A stretch of DNA of 64,000 nucleotides from Dyella sp. AtDHG13 (GTDB lineage Bacteria; Pseudomonadota; Gammaproteobacteria; Xanthomonadales; Rhodanobacteraceae). The stretch covers positions 1-64,000 of the forward strand of contig NZ_QICJ01000010.1 of the NCBI RefSeq assembly GCF_003201105.1, given 5' to 3'. Below the pieces are notes generated by a model that was given only the letters and a program-made list of their open reading frames with translations, searched no databases and had not been told where the DNA came from. Below, piece by piece: positions 7,490 through 15,742 of this stretch. The first letter of the stretch is position 1; each line of letters opens with the position of its first letter. The translations under genes were made by a program, and so were the position numbers.

Positions 7490-8484
7490 GCACACGCAAA
7501 TCCACTAAGAAGCGGACGCAGGCCGTCAGCGAGAAGCAGCGCCGCGTGCAGCGTGGCGTGGAGGCCACCGAACGGGCCAAGCCTGCGAAAAAGGCGGCCT
7601 CGAAAAAACGGGCGGTGCAGGCCGGTTCGCGCCGCCACGCGGAGAATCCGCTGCCTGCGCAGCACCAGAAGAAGCCAGGCAAGGAGGCCGCCCTGCGTCC
7701 CGAGCCGCAGTTCAAGGCGCCTGATTACGCAGGCAGCGGCAAGCTCGAAGGCATGGTCGCCGTGATCACCGGCGGCGACTCGGGCATCGGCAGGGCAGTG
7801 GCCGTGCTGTTCGCGCGCGAAGGCGCCAACGTGGCGATTGTCTATCTCGACGAACACGACGATGCGGAAATCACGCAGCGGGCCGTGGAGAAGGAAGGCG
7901 CCGAATGCCTGCTTATTTCCGGCGACGTCAGCGACCCCATGTTCTGCGACGAAGCGATGGAAAAGGTGGTGGAGCGGTTTGGGCATCTCAATATCCTGGT
8001 CAACAACGCCGCGTTCCAGGAGCATGCCGATACGCTGGAGGACCTTACCGAGGAACATCTCGATCTCACCATCCGCACCAATATCTACGGCTATTTCCAT
8101 ATGGCGCGGGCGGCGCTGCCTTATCTCGAAAAGGGCGGCAGCATCATCAACACCGGCTCCGAAACCGGCTTGTTCGGCAGCCCTGGCCTGCTCGACTACT
8201 CGGCGACCAAGGGCGCCATCCATGCCTTCACGCGCGCGCTGGCCAGCAACCTGGTGAAGCGCGGCATACGCGTGAATGCGGTGGCTCCCGGGCCGGTGTG
8301 GACGCCGCTCAATCCCGCTGACAAGCAGGCGGAGAAGGTCAAGGATTTCGGCAAATCCAACCCCATGGGTAGGCCGGCGCAGCCGGAAGAAGTCGCACCG
8401 GCCTACGTGTTTCTCGCGGCGCCCAGTTGCGCCAGCTACATTTCCGGCGCGGTGCTGCCGGTGATGGGCGGTCCCACTGGCTAG
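7486..8484 (+). CDS. Short-chain dehydrogenase/reductase, YghA-like, with basic N-terminal tail
   Basis: A 332-residue SDR. The Rossmann motif TGGDSGIG is at 95-102, NNAA at 173-176, the active-site Ser in NTGSET near 225, and Tyr238/Lys242 in YSATK. The GGDSGIGRAVA and NAVAPGPVWTPL sequences place it in the YghA/general stress protein 39 group of NADP(H) oxidoreductases, whose physiological substrates are not established. The unusual feature is the first 75 residues: a Lys/Arg/Ala-rich, disordered tail (STRKSTKKR, KAASKKRAVQ) that could bind nucleic acid or membranes. E. coli YghA has a short non-basic extension instead. The start overlaps the preceding stop. A paralogue with a Tat-like leader is encoded at 17675. 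Confidence 0.9.
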   Translation: MSTRKSTKKRTQAVSEKQRRVQRGVEATERAKPAKKAASKKRAVQAGSRRHAENPLPAQHQKKPGKEAALRPEPQFKAPDYAGSGKLEGMVAVITGGDSGIGRAVAVLFAREGANVAIVYLDEHDDAEITQRAVEKEGAECLLISGDVSDPMFCDEAMEKVVERFGHLNILVNNAAFQEHADTLEDLTEEHLDLTIRTNIYGYFHMARAALPYLEKGGSIINTGSETGLFGSPGLLDYSATKGAIHAFTRALASNLVKRGIRVNAVAPGPVWTPLNPADKQAEKVKDFGKSNPMGRPAQPEEVAPAYVFLAAPSCASYISGAVLPVMGGPTG

Positions 8485-8495
8485 TGCGACCGCCG

Positions 8496-8993
8496 TCATT
8501 CCTTCGGCGGCGGGTCGACGGGCTCGAACACCAGCGTGATCTTGCCGTTGGGCTCCAGTCGGCCCACCACCACCTTGTGCTCGGTTTCGTGTCCGGCCGC
8601 GTGCAGGGCGCGATTGAACGCCGCCTCCGGCAGGTTGGCGCGCCGCAGCGCGTCGGGCAGGCGGCGGCCCTCGCGCGCGATGATGCTGGGATAGCCCTCG
8701 ATCCAGCGGTTGAAGCGCTCGTGCCGCGCGCACAGCCAGCCCAGCCCCTTGTCGACGGCGAGCATGCTGGCGACGCCGATGAAACCACTGGACATCGACG
8801 TGTCATGTCCGATGACGGCGGTACGCAGCGTGCCGCCGGCCAGCGCGAGCACGACGATGTCGAACGACGACAGTTCGCCGAACGAGCGCTTGCCGGCCAG
8901 ACGCATCAGCACGAGCAGGCCGAGATAGGTGAGTGCGCCGCGAACCGCATAGGTCCACCACGGGTCTTGAGTCGCAAACCAGGATGTGAACAT
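8496..8993 (-). CDS. YetF/DUF421 family membrane protein
   Basis: A 165-residue protein with two or three N-terminal transmembrane segments (about WWTYAVRGALTYLGLLVLMRL and the FDIVVLALAGGTLRTAVIG region), the conserved KRSFGELSSFDIVV motif of the DUF421 family, and a C-terminal cytosolic YetF-type domain (IIAREGRRLPDALRRANLPEAAF). The YcaP/YetF family is widespread and uncharacterised. The start at 8993 is preceded by GCGAGG; an in-frame ATG at 9032 has no such site. It is convergent with the SDR gene and divergent from the uracil-DNA glycosylase gene. Confidence 0.85.
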   Translation of the reverse strand: MFTSWFATQDPWWTYAVRGALTYLGLLVLMRLAGKRSFGELSSFDIVVLALAGGTLRTAVIGHDTSMSSGFIGVASMLAVDKGLGWLCARHERFNRWIEGYPSIIAREGRRLPDALRRANLPEAAFNRALHAAGHETEHKVVVGRLEPNGKITLVFEPVDPPPKE

Positions 8994-9157
8994 GTTGGCC
9001 TCGCCGGGCAGGAAAAGTGCAGGCCCGACCATCGGCGCTGCCGGGTGGAAGACACGTCAAGCTGCCGCATCGACGACGGCAGGCTTTGTTGACGCCCTTC
9101 TCTCGGCGCCTTGACGCGGAACCGCCGACATTGGCTTCACGCAGGCAGGATGTCTTC

Positions 9158-9820
9158 ATGTCACCGAGGTCCAAGAAGGAGTGGATTCAGCCGCTCGCCT
9201 TGCAGCCGGACGGCCCCGTACCGGCCGGATCGCTGCCATCGCTGCGCCGCCAGGCGCGTGAGTGCCATGCGTGCCCGCTGTGGCAGCACGCGACGCAGGT
9301 GGTTTTCGGCGCGGGCACGGCCTCGGTGGACATGATGCTGATCGGCGAGCAGCCGGGCGACCAGGAGGACGAACAGGGCAAGCCTTTCGTGGGGCCGGCC
9401 GGCGGCATGCTGGATCGCGCCCTGGCAGAGGCGGGTCTGGAGCGAAGCGAGCTGTATCTCACCAATGCAGTCAAGCATTTCAAGTTCGAGCCGCGCGGCA
9501 AGCGCCGGCTGCACCAGCGCGCCAACGCGCAGGAGCAGGCCATCTGTCGTCGCTGGCTGGTGGCCGAGCTGCGCGAAGTGAGGCCCACGCGCATCCTTGC
9601 GTTGGGCGCCATGGCCGCCAAGGCGGTATTCGGTTCGTCCTTCCGGCTGACCATGCAACGCGGCCAGTGGGCGGCGCTGCGGGAGGGTGTGTCCGGCATG
9701 GCGACATGGCATCCCTCGGCCATCCTGCGGTCGCCGGATGCGCAAGGGCGCGCCCGGCGTTATGCCGAGTTCGTTGCCGACCTCAAGCGATTCGCCGCTG
9801 GAGTGACGCATGGCGACTAG
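9158..9820 (+). CDS. udgX: UdgX-type uracil-DNA glycosylase
   Basis: A 220-residue iron-sulphur uracil-DNA glycosylase. The GEQPGDQEDEQGKPFVGPAGG motif and KHFKFEPRGKRRLHQ identify the UdgX subfamily: the KRR(I/L)H loop, with His119 here, is the hallmark residue shown in mycobacterial UdgX to form a covalent bond with the deoxyribose after uracil removal. The late motif WHPSAILR is present. Cysteines at 36, 39 and 130 fit cluster ligands; only three cysteines exist in the protein, so a fourth ligand must be another residue. UdgX marks uracil sites by staying attached rather than starting ordinary base excision. The start has AGGATG upstream. It stands alone, divergent from the YetF-like gene. 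Confidence 0.92.
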   Translation: MSPRSKKEWIQPLALQPDGPVPAGSLPSLRRQARECHACPLWQHATQVVFGAGTASVDMMLIGEQPGDQEDEQGKPFVGPAGGMLDRALAEAGLERSELYLTNAVKHFKFEPRGKRRLHQRANAQEQAICRRWLVAELREVRPTRILALGAMAAKAVFGSSFRLTMQRGQWAALREGVSGMATWHPSAILRSPDAQGRARRYAEFVADLKRFAAGVTHGD

Positions 9821-9845
9821 CGGCTGTCGCGCGATGAAGGTTCCG

Positions 9846-10226
9846 CTAACTGTCGGTGTTCCTGGTGAGCTTGCGCGCGCTTTCCAGTGCGCGCAGCAGG
9901 TCCCTGCGTCCATAGGGTTTGCTGAGAAAGAGCGAGTGCGGCGGTCGGTCCGAGGTCTGGATGGACGCTTCCATGTCGCCGGACACGAAGATGAAGGCTC
10001 CCGGCCAGGCCGAATGGGCGAGCCTTCGGGCCAGCAGCACACCGCTGTCGCCATCGCCCAGGGTGACGTCGGCAAGGATGACGTCGATGCCCGGATGCTT
10101 GATCAACGCCTTCATGGCGTCATCGCCGCTGCGGGCGGGATGCGCAACATGGCCAAGGGCGCGGAGCAAGGCGATGGTGGCCTCGAGTACAACGGCTTCG
10201 TCTTCAACCACGAGCACAGCGCCCAT
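9846..10226 (-). CDS. Single-domain response regulator receiver protein
   Basis: A 126-residue CheY-like receiver with no output domain. The acidic pocket is Glu8/Asp9 (VVEDE), the phospho-acceptor Asp53 lies in VILADVTLG, and the conserved Lys103 is in LFLSKPYG. It should be phosphorylated by a histidine kinase and pass the signal by protein contact or phosphotransfer. The neighbouring divergent gene at 10519 encodes another single-domain receiver followed by a kinase that has no receiver of its own, which makes that kinase (10899) or a hybrid kinase elsewhere the likely partner. The two receivers share SGD at the alpha4 region and look like relatives. Confidence 0.9.
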   Translation of the reverse strand: MGAVLVVEDEAVVLEATIALLRALGHVAHPARSGDDAMKALIKHPGIDVILADVTLGDGDSGVLLARRLAHSAWPGAFIFVSGDMEASIQTSDRPPHSLFLSKPYGRRDLLRALESARKLTRNTDS

Positions 10227-10518
10227 GCATCCCCCTGTTTTTTATTGCCGTGGCAACATCCGCTTCGCATCGTATGCGATCTGTGGCCACAATGTATCGA
10301 TGAGGTTAAGCGTGTGAATCCGCGACGTGGAACGCATATCATGCAAATGAGTGCACATCCGTTCATTGAACATAACGGCCGGACGTGATGACATCGGCTG
10401 GAATGGATGGCTGCGCGTTGGCGGCAGGTCGATGTTCATGTCCGCTTGCCGCTCTGGCTTGGCGGCGCCGGTACGGAGTTCGTGGCCTTGGGCCGGGCCT
10501 TGTATGCGGGGAGACGAA
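10227..10518 (+). other. Intergenic region between divergent receiver genes
   Basis: This 292-nt stretch separates two divergent receiver genes and must hold both promoters. Local AT content is higher around 10240-10380. A segment at 10328-10344 looks at first like a sigma54 promoter (TGG...GC) but the spacing between GG and GC is 12 instead of 10. I see no convincing gene, terminator or operator in it. Confidence 0.4.
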
Positions 10519-10884
10519 GTGAGCGTTGTTCTGGTAGTCGAAGATGATCCTGACGTGCGTGAGACGACGAGCGTGCTGCTGGAAGATGCCGGGTACGAAG
10601 TCCTGATCGCGGACAGCTCCACCCAGGCGCTGGAAATGGCCGACAGCCGCGACGATATCGACGTGGTGTTCACCGATGTCAACCTGCGCGAGGCGCCCAA
10701 CGGCATCGAGCTCGCGCGCCAACTGAAGTCCAAGGGCAGCCGTGCGTCGTTCGTGGTGGTGTCGGGCGATCTTGGCTGGGCGGAAACCTCGCTCGACAAG
10801 GACATGCGCTTTCTGCCCAAGCCCTTTGGCCGAAGCACGCTGCTCGCCGTGGTGGGCGATGCATGCAAAGGCTCGGGCAAGTAA
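10519..10884 (+). CDS. Single-domain response regulator receiver protein
   Basis: A 121-residue receiver. The acidic pair is in VVEDD (Glu8/Asp9), the phospho-acceptor is Asp53 in VVFTDVNL and Lys101 is in FLPKPFG. I chose the GTG at 10519 because GGGGAGA lies five to six bases upstream and the protein then starts directly with the first receiver strand; an in-frame ATG at 10504 adds only MRGDE. It is followed after 14 nt by a PAS-PAS histidine kinase that has no receiver of its own, so this protein is the natural target of that kinase. With no output domain, it may act as a phosphorelay intermediate or a competitor of other receivers. Confidence 0.88.
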   Translation: MSVVLVVEDDPDVRETTSVLLEDAGYEVLIADSSTQALEMADSRDDIDVVFTDVNLREAPNGIELARQLKSKGSRASFVVVSGDLGWAETSLDKDMRFLPKPFGRSTLLAVVGDACKGSGK

Positions 10885-10898
10885 CGAGGGAGTTTGCC

Positions 10899-12482
10899 GT
10901 GGGAGACCAGCCGAGCGACGTGATGCCCATCCGGAATATCGACATGCCCGATGCATCCATGCCGGGTGCGCTGGAGGGGCGCTTCGAGCTGCTCGTGCAG
11001 TCCGTGGTGGACTATGCGATCTACATGCTGGACCCCGCCGGGCATATCGCAAGCTGGAACAGCGGGGCCCAGCACATCAAGGGCTATGCGGCTGAAGAAG
11101 TGCTTGGCCGGCACTTCTCGATGTTCTACACGCAGGAAGACCAGGCGCTGGGCCTGCCCGAGCGCGTGCTTTCCATCGCCGAGCGCGAAGGCCGCTACAA
11201 CGGCGAGTCCTGGCGCGTGCGCCGCGACGGCAGTCGTTTCCGCGCTCTGGTCGTGGTCGACGCCATACGCGATCCGTCGGGAACGCTGCTCGGCTTCGCC
11301 AAGGTCACGCGCGACATCACCCGGCAGTGGGAGGCGCAATGCCGGCTGGAAGAAAGCGAGCGGCGGCTTCGCCTGTTCGCGGAAGGCGCCATCGAATACG
11401 CGCTTTGCATGCTGGACACCGAGGGCCGCATCCAGGACTGGAACGTCAGCACGCAACGCGTGACGGGTTACACCGCGGAGGACGTCATCGGCCAGCCGCT
11501 GGATCTGCTGCTGGAGGAAGCCGGCGTCTCCGGCGCCTTGCTCCGCCGCGCGCGGGAAACCGGCAGCCGCGAGGAAGAGCGCCGACTTCGCCGCAAGGAC
11601 GGCTCGTTCTTCCTGGCGCAGGTGGCGGTGAGGGCATTGGCCGACCAGGACGGCGTGCTGCATGGCTTCGCCTGCATGATTCGCGACGTCAGCGAGCAGC
11701 GCGCCACCCAGAATGCCCTGGAAGATACGCGCGAGCAGCTGTTCCAGTCGCAGAAGCTCGACGCGCTCGGCCAGTTGACCGGCGGCGTGGCGCACGATTT
11801 CAACAATATCCTGCAGGCCATCACCGGCAGCCTGGACGTGGCCACGCTATACCTGCAGCGCGGCGAGCCGGGCAAGGCCGAGCATCAGCTGGAGAGCGCG
11901 ATGAATGCGGTGGACAAGGCCAGCCACCTGACCCGGCGCCTGCTGGCCTTCGCGCGCAGGCAGCCGCTGCTGCCGACGCGGTTCGACCTGAACGCCAGCG
12001 TGGCTTCGATGATCGACCTGCTCGAGCGCACGGTGGGCGCCACGGTCAGCATGCGCATCGATCTGTGTCCTGACCCGCTGTGGATCACCTGCGATATCCA
12101 CCAGCTGGAAACCTCGCTGATCAATATCGCCATCAATGGCCGCGACGCCATGCCCCATGGTGGCACCCTGCGCATTTCCACCGGAACGGCGTCGGCCAGG
12201 ACGACCAAGCTGCATGGCGAACAGGTCTTCGCCTGTCTCACCGTGGAAGACAGCGGCATCGGCATGTCCAGGGAAATGGCGTCCAAGGCGTTCGATCCGT
12301 TCTTCACCACCAAGCCGCTGGGGCAGGGCACGGGCCTTGGGCTGTCCATGGTGCATGGCTTCATGGAGCAGTCGCGCGGTACCGTCACCCTGCATTCGCA
12401 GCCGGGCGAGGGCACGCGCGTCACGTTGCTGTTTCCCCTTGACGATGGCGAGGGCGAAACAACGGCCGTCGAGGACGCGTAG
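10899..12482 (+). CDS. PAS-PAS sensor histidine kinase
   Basis: A 527-residue soluble kinase without transmembrane segments. Two PAS domains (about residues 25-145 and 160-275) each end in the typical GFAKVTRDIT / GFACMIRDVS strand. The HisKA domain has the phospho-acceptor His299 in GGVAHDFNN. The ATPase domain has the N box (NIAINGRDAM), the G1 box (VEDSGIGM), FFTTKPLGQGTGLGLSM and a G3 region. There is no attached receiver. The GTG at 10899 has GAGGGAG upstream and avoids overlap with the preceding gene; an ATG at 10863 would overlap it by 22 nt, and an ATG at 10921 is also possible. Cytoplasmic PAS kinases usually sense redox, light or small ligands; no cofactor site is evident. Confidence 0.9.
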   Translation: MGDQPSDVMPIRNIDMPDASMPGALEGRFELLVQSVVDYAIYMLDPAGHIASWNSGAQHIKGYAAEEVLGRHFSMFYTQEDQALGLPERVLSIAEREGRYNGESWRVRRDGSRFRALVVVDAIRDPSGTLLGFAKVTRDITRQWEAQCRLEESERRLRLFAEGAIEYALCMLDTEGRIQDWNVSTQRVTGYTAEDVIGQPLDLLLEEAGVSGALLRRARETGSREEERRLRRKDGSFFLAQVAVRALADQDGVLHGFACMIRDVSEQRATQNALEDTREQLFQSQKLDALGQLTGGVAHDFNNILQAITGSLDVATLYLQRGEPGKAEHQLESAMNAVDKASHLTRRLLAFARRQPLLPTRFDLNASVASMIDLLERTVGATVSMRIDLCPDPLWITCDIHQLETSLINIAINGRDAMPHGGTLRISTGTASARTTKLHGEQVFACLTVEDSGIGMSREMASKAFDPFFTTKPLGQGTGLGLSMVHGFMEQSRGTVTLHSQPGEGTRVTLLFPLDDGEGETTAVEDA

Positions 12483-12502
12483 GCGGCTGTTGCCTGCACG
12501 CT

Positions 12503-13858
12503 TCAGGATTCCGACGGCTGCTGCCGATAGCGCATCAGCTTGTTGTAGATCGTTTTCACGCTGACGCCCAGCATGCGCGCCGCGCGTGTCCTGTCGTTAT
12601 GGCACTGCAATAGCGCCAGTTCGATCGCCTGTCGCTCCAATTCGTCCAGCGTCTGTCCAGACCACGCCGGTTCGGCATGGCGTGAAGCACGCAGGCTGGT
12701 GCCAAGGTCCGCGCCACCCAGGGCGTCCAGATGCAGCTCCCCGCGTTCGGCGAGCAGATAGGCGCGCCGAACCAGATGCAGCAGCTCGCGCACGTTGCCG
12801 GGCCACGCGTGGCGAAGCATGAAGGCGGTGGATGCATCCGAGTAGGTGTAGGCGGTGCCGTGCTGATGGTTCAGCGTGCGCAGGAAACGGTGCGCGAGCA
12901 GCAGCACGTCGTCGCCCCTGGCGCGCAACGGCGGCACTTCGATGGGGAAGTCCGCAAGACGGTAGTAGAGATCTTCGCGCAGATCGCCCTTGCGCACGGC
13001 GATGCCGGGATTCCGGTTGCAGGCGGCCACCACGCGCACGTCGATATGCCGGTGCGAACGCGCGCCAAGCCGAGTGATGTCGCGGGTTTCCAGTGCGCGC
13101 AGCAGATAAGCTTGCGTGACCAGCGGCATGTCGGTGAACTCGTCGAGGAACAGCGTGCCGCCATGCGCCTGCTCGAAATAGCCGGGATGGTCGCGCGTCG
13201 CACCGGTGAAGCTTCCACGCTCGTGGCCAAACAACTGGCTGCCGGCCAGTTCGTGGGAAAGCGTGCCGCCGTTGACCGCGACGAACGCACCGCTTCGTCC
13301 GCTGTACTGATGGATGGCGCGCGCCACCAGTTCCTTGCCCACGCCGCTTTCGCCATGGATCAGGATAGTGTTGTCCATGGGCGCGACGCGCTCGATCAGG
13401 CGGAACATGCGGCGCATCACCGGCGAGTCGCCAATCAGCTCTCCGCATGGTGTGTCGTGGGAACGGGCCCGCGTGGTGCGATGGCGCGCGCGCAGCGCGG
13501 CGCGCTGCAGCAGGTCGTCCAGGTGGCCACCGTGCATGGGCTTGACGACATAGTCGTCCACGCGCAGGTGCATGGCGCGCACCGCCGTATCCAGGTCGGG
13601 CGCGCCCGTAAGGACGACGACTTCACCGCAGTCGTGGTTGTCCAGGCGATCCAGTATCTCCAGTCCGCTGCCATCGGGCAGCGCCAGGTCGAGCAGCATG
13701 AGATCGGGCGACAAGCGCTGCTCGATGGTGCGCACGGCGTCTTCGACCGTGGACGCCGTATGCACGTCGCAGCCTTTCAGTCGGGCGTAGTCGCGGGTGG
13801 TATTGAGGAAGATACGGTCGTCGTCGACCAGCAGGATCGACGGGGCGGTCTCGCGCAT
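12503..13858 (-). CDS. NtrC-family sigma54-dependent response regulator
   Basis: A 451-residue regulator with three domains. The receiver has the acidic DDD at 12-14, phospho-acceptor Asp57 in LMLLDLALPDG and Lys106. The AAA+ domain has Walker A GESGVGKE at 169-176, the sigma54-contact loop GSFTGA at 215-220 and the Walker B LFLDE ending at 239-240. The C-terminal Fis-type helix-turn-helix is near 415-445 (NDRTRAARMLGVSVKTIYNKL). It would activate sigma54 promoters. The loop has Ser where many members have Ala (GAFTGA), a tolerated variation. It is convergent with the PAS-PAS kinase, a plausible partner. The cognate kinase is not otherwise obvious. Confidence 0.92.
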   Translation of the reverse strand: MRETAPSILLVDDDRIFLNTTRDYARLKGCDVHTASTVEDAVRTIEQRLSPDLMLLDLALPDGSGLEILDRLDNHDCGEVVVLTGAPDLDTAVRAMHLRVDDYVVKPMHGGHLDDLLQRAALRARHRTTRARSHDTPCGELIGDSPVMRRMFRLIERVAPMDNTILIHGESGVGKELVARAIHQYSGRSGAFVAVNGGTLSHELAGSQLFGHERGSFTGATRDHPGYFEQAHGGTLFLDEFTDMPLVTQAYLLRALETRDITRLGARSHRHIDVRVVAACNRNPGIAVRKGDLREDLYYRLADFPIEVPPLRARGDDVLLLAHRFLRTLNHQHGTAYTYSDASTAFMLRHAWPGNVRELLHLVRRAYLLAERGELHLDALGGADLGTSLRASRHAEPAWSGQTLDELERQAIELALLQCHNDRTRAARMLGVSVKTIYNKLMRYRQQPSES

Positions 13859-14049
13859 GCTTAAACATTCCTCGCAGCCGGAAAACCTTGCGCGGCTGCC
13901 ATGTCGTGTCGTAACGCGAGCATGCCCACGCTACGGTAGAGGTCGCGTGCAGGTTGCGTATGTGCGCCGCGCTACGCCAATCTCGCCACGCATGCGATCA
14001 CCGCTCGCCATGCGCGTGTGGTCGCATGACGTGAACGCGATGATGGAAA

Positions 14050-14664
14050 TCAACGATGGCCGCCGTCTTCCCGCATCACGGCCGCTTCCGACGTTCGTGA
14101 AAGGATGAGCGTGAGGTCTTCATAGCGCTGTTCCACCATGCGCCTTTGCTGGCGCTGCGCTTCGCAAAGCAGCTCGATGCCGTGGCTCAACGTGGCGAGT
14201 TCGGCATCCTTGGCGAGGGCCAGCAGCAGGCCCCAGGACGACTCGTCGATCTGCTCGACGCTCAACAACAATCGCAACCAGTCGATGACGCCGAGCGTGG
14301 AGCGGCTGGCGCAATCGGCGAGCGCCTGAAGCTGGTTCAGCGTTCCGCCTTCCGCTGCCTGCAATATGGACGAGCCCGGCGAGCAGCGCGAAAGCAGGCG
14401 CCGAAGGTCGATGATGGGCGGCCCATCGGGCCGGCGGAAGGAGCGCAGGCGCGAGGGTTCGAGCCACACGGTCAAGGCGTCGCCATAGTGCGCGCAGTGT
14501 TCGAAGTAGCGTGCATAGATGATGCTGATGACCTTCTGGCACTCCAGGCGATCATCGGCCATCGCCGCCACCGTGGGCGCGTGGTCGGTGGCGAGGACGA
14601 TCGCCGGATGGCCGCCCAGCGGCGCGGGCTGCCCCATCAGGGACGTGGTGGCGGTGTCATGCAT
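14050..14664 (-). CDS. Hypothetical cytoplasmic protein
   Basis: A 204-residue protein of no recognised family, lacking signal peptide and membrane segments. It is mostly helical, with LECQKVISIIYARYFEHCAHYGDALTVW in the middle and ESSWGLLLALAKDAELATL near residue 150; the C-terminus looks like a coiled coil (LLCEAQRQQRRMVEQRYEDL). The start at 14664 has AGGGAG eight bases upstream, while a longer frame from 14697 has none. It lies between the NtrC-type regulator and a divergent proline-rich protein. No function is proposed. Confidence 0.65.
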   Translation of the reverse strand: MHDTATTSLMGQPAPLGGHPAIVLATDHAPTVAAMADDRLECQKVISIIYARYFEHCAHYGDALTVWLEPSRLRSFRRPDGPPIIDLRRLLSRCSPGSSILQAAEGGTLNQLQALADCASRSTLGVIDWLRLLLSVEQIDESSWGLLLALAKDAELATLSHGIELLCEAQRQQRRMVEQRYEDLTLILSRTSEAAVMREDGGHR

Positions 14665-14929
14665 GGACGGAAGCTCCCTGGGCAAGCAAGGGGACAACGG
14701 CGGCCTACCGATGCGTAGATATGCGGCCAGCGCGGTGAAGGCGTCGTGGGCCGGCGGTCAAATTTTCGCCGCGACGTGGGTTCTTTTTCGCGCCGCGCCG
14801 CGGTGGGCCGCGGGCGACTCGCGGACAAGCCGCCGCTCTTCGTGGCCGAACTCCTTAACGCGCCGACCACAGTGCATGCAGGTTCCACGTTCCAACCTGT
14901 CCCCACGATTCGCATCATGGACATGGGTC

Positions 14930-15184
14930 ATGCATCTGCTATTGCGAGAGTTTTCGCTGCTTCCCAGCACAAGGCCGCTGGCGTCCATTTCGCCGGAACC
15001 GGCGCCGCCGCCCATGCCGCCGAAGCCGCCTTCACCGCCATCGCCCGACATTCCGCCGCCCGAGCCGCCGGTGCCGCAACCGGCGCGTCCGCCATTGACC
15101 GATCCCGAACCCAATCCGCCGCCGGTCGGCGATCCGGTGCCACCGCCCGGCCAGCAGCCGGTGGCCTGTCATCGCGCGCACTGA
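14930..15184 (+). CDS. Proline-rich small protein, hypothetical
   Basis: An 84-residue protein. After MHLLLREFSLLPSTRPLAS the sequence is almost half proline, in PPxPP units (PPPMPPKPPSPPSP, PPPEPPVPQPARPP) ending in a Gly/Gln-containing tail. Such chains form polyproline helices and are found as short surface or periplasmic proteins in Xanthomonadales; I recall similar uncharacterised proteins with a PEPPVPQP run. The first residues are not a convincing signal peptide. The opposite strand is open and would give a Gly-rich chain; the plus frame is preferred for the CCG-dominated codon use and the family resemblance. The ribosome site is weak, so the exact start is uncertain. Confidence 0.55.
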   Translation: MHLLLREFSLLPSTRPLASISPEPAPPPMPPKPPSPPSPDIPPPEPPVPQPARPPLTDPEPNPPPVGDPVPPPGQQPVACHRAH

Positions 15185-15351
15185 CGATGGCGGTTGCTCA
15201 CCATTCATCGGCCACAGGCATGGCGTGCACATTTCGCAGAAGCGCTTTTGACATGCGCCTTATCGAACTGCGCTCACCCTCAATGCCCCTTCCACGCCGG
15301 ATACCCGACATTGCGTGACCTGTTGCGTCCGGCCTCACCGAGAACAGCATC

Positions 15352-15504
15352 ATGTCCACCATTCTCCTGATCATCTTGTTGTTGCTCGTGATTGGCGCCT
15401 TGCCGTCGTGGCCGTACAGCCGCGGCTGGGGCTATTACCCCAGCGGCGGCCTGGGCCTGATCTTTCTGATCCTGTTGATCCTGTTGTTGCTTGGCCGCAT
15501 CTGA
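15352..15504 (+). CDS. DUF3309 family small membrane protein
   Basis: A 50-residue protein MSTILLIILLLLVIGALPSW... ending LIFLILLILLLLGRI. Two hydrophobic helices flank a short Pro/Tyr/Gly-rich loop (PYSRGWGYYPSGG). This is the exact architecture of the DUF3309 family of tiny inner-membrane proteins, common in Proteobacteria and linked by context, not experiment, to envelope stress. It lies alone on the plus strand between the proline-rich gene and convergent genes. Confidence 0.85.
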   Translation: MSTILLIILLLLVIGALPSWPYSRGWGYYPSGGLGLIFLILLILLLLGRI

Positions 15505-15521
15505 TCGCGGCCCTTCGCGCA

Positions 15522-15566
15522 CAAAAAAGTGGGGCAGTGGGCCTCCGAGAGAAGAGGCGCTGCCCC
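15522..15566 (-). terminator. Intrinsic terminator for the minus-strand genes 17439-15743
   Basis: On the minus strand the sequence reads as a hairpin with outer arms GGGGCAG/CTGCCCC (15560-15566 with 15531-15537) and inner arms GCCTC/GAGGC (15541-15545 with 15554-15558), followed by ACTTTTTTG (complement of 15522-15530). A GC-rich stem followed by six Ts is a standard rho-independent terminator. It sits about 175 nt after the stop of the gene ending at 15743. On the plus strand the order is A-run then hairpin, so it is not a standard terminator for the DUF3309 gene. Confidence 0.65.
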
Positions 15567-15742
15567 GATGCGTCTACCGAAAACGTTCCACGGCGTTTGG
15601 GGTTGTGCCCCAGCGGTTGCTTCCGGTGAGAACGCGGGTTCAAGGTAGCGCGCCGTGCGCATGGCGGTGGTCGATGTTCGATGGAGGAGCTCGTTCACGT
15701 CGCTGCGGACATTCAGTGCAGAGAAGGATAAGTGCGTAGCGG

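Noticed and set aside
10328-10344. sigma54-like TGG...GC promoter
   Set aside because: Spacing between GG and GC is 12 nt instead of 10.
14758-15114. Gly-rich frame on the minus strand opposite the proline-rich gene
   Set aside because: Reverse reading of CCG codons produces Gly runs; the plus frame has the better family resemblance.
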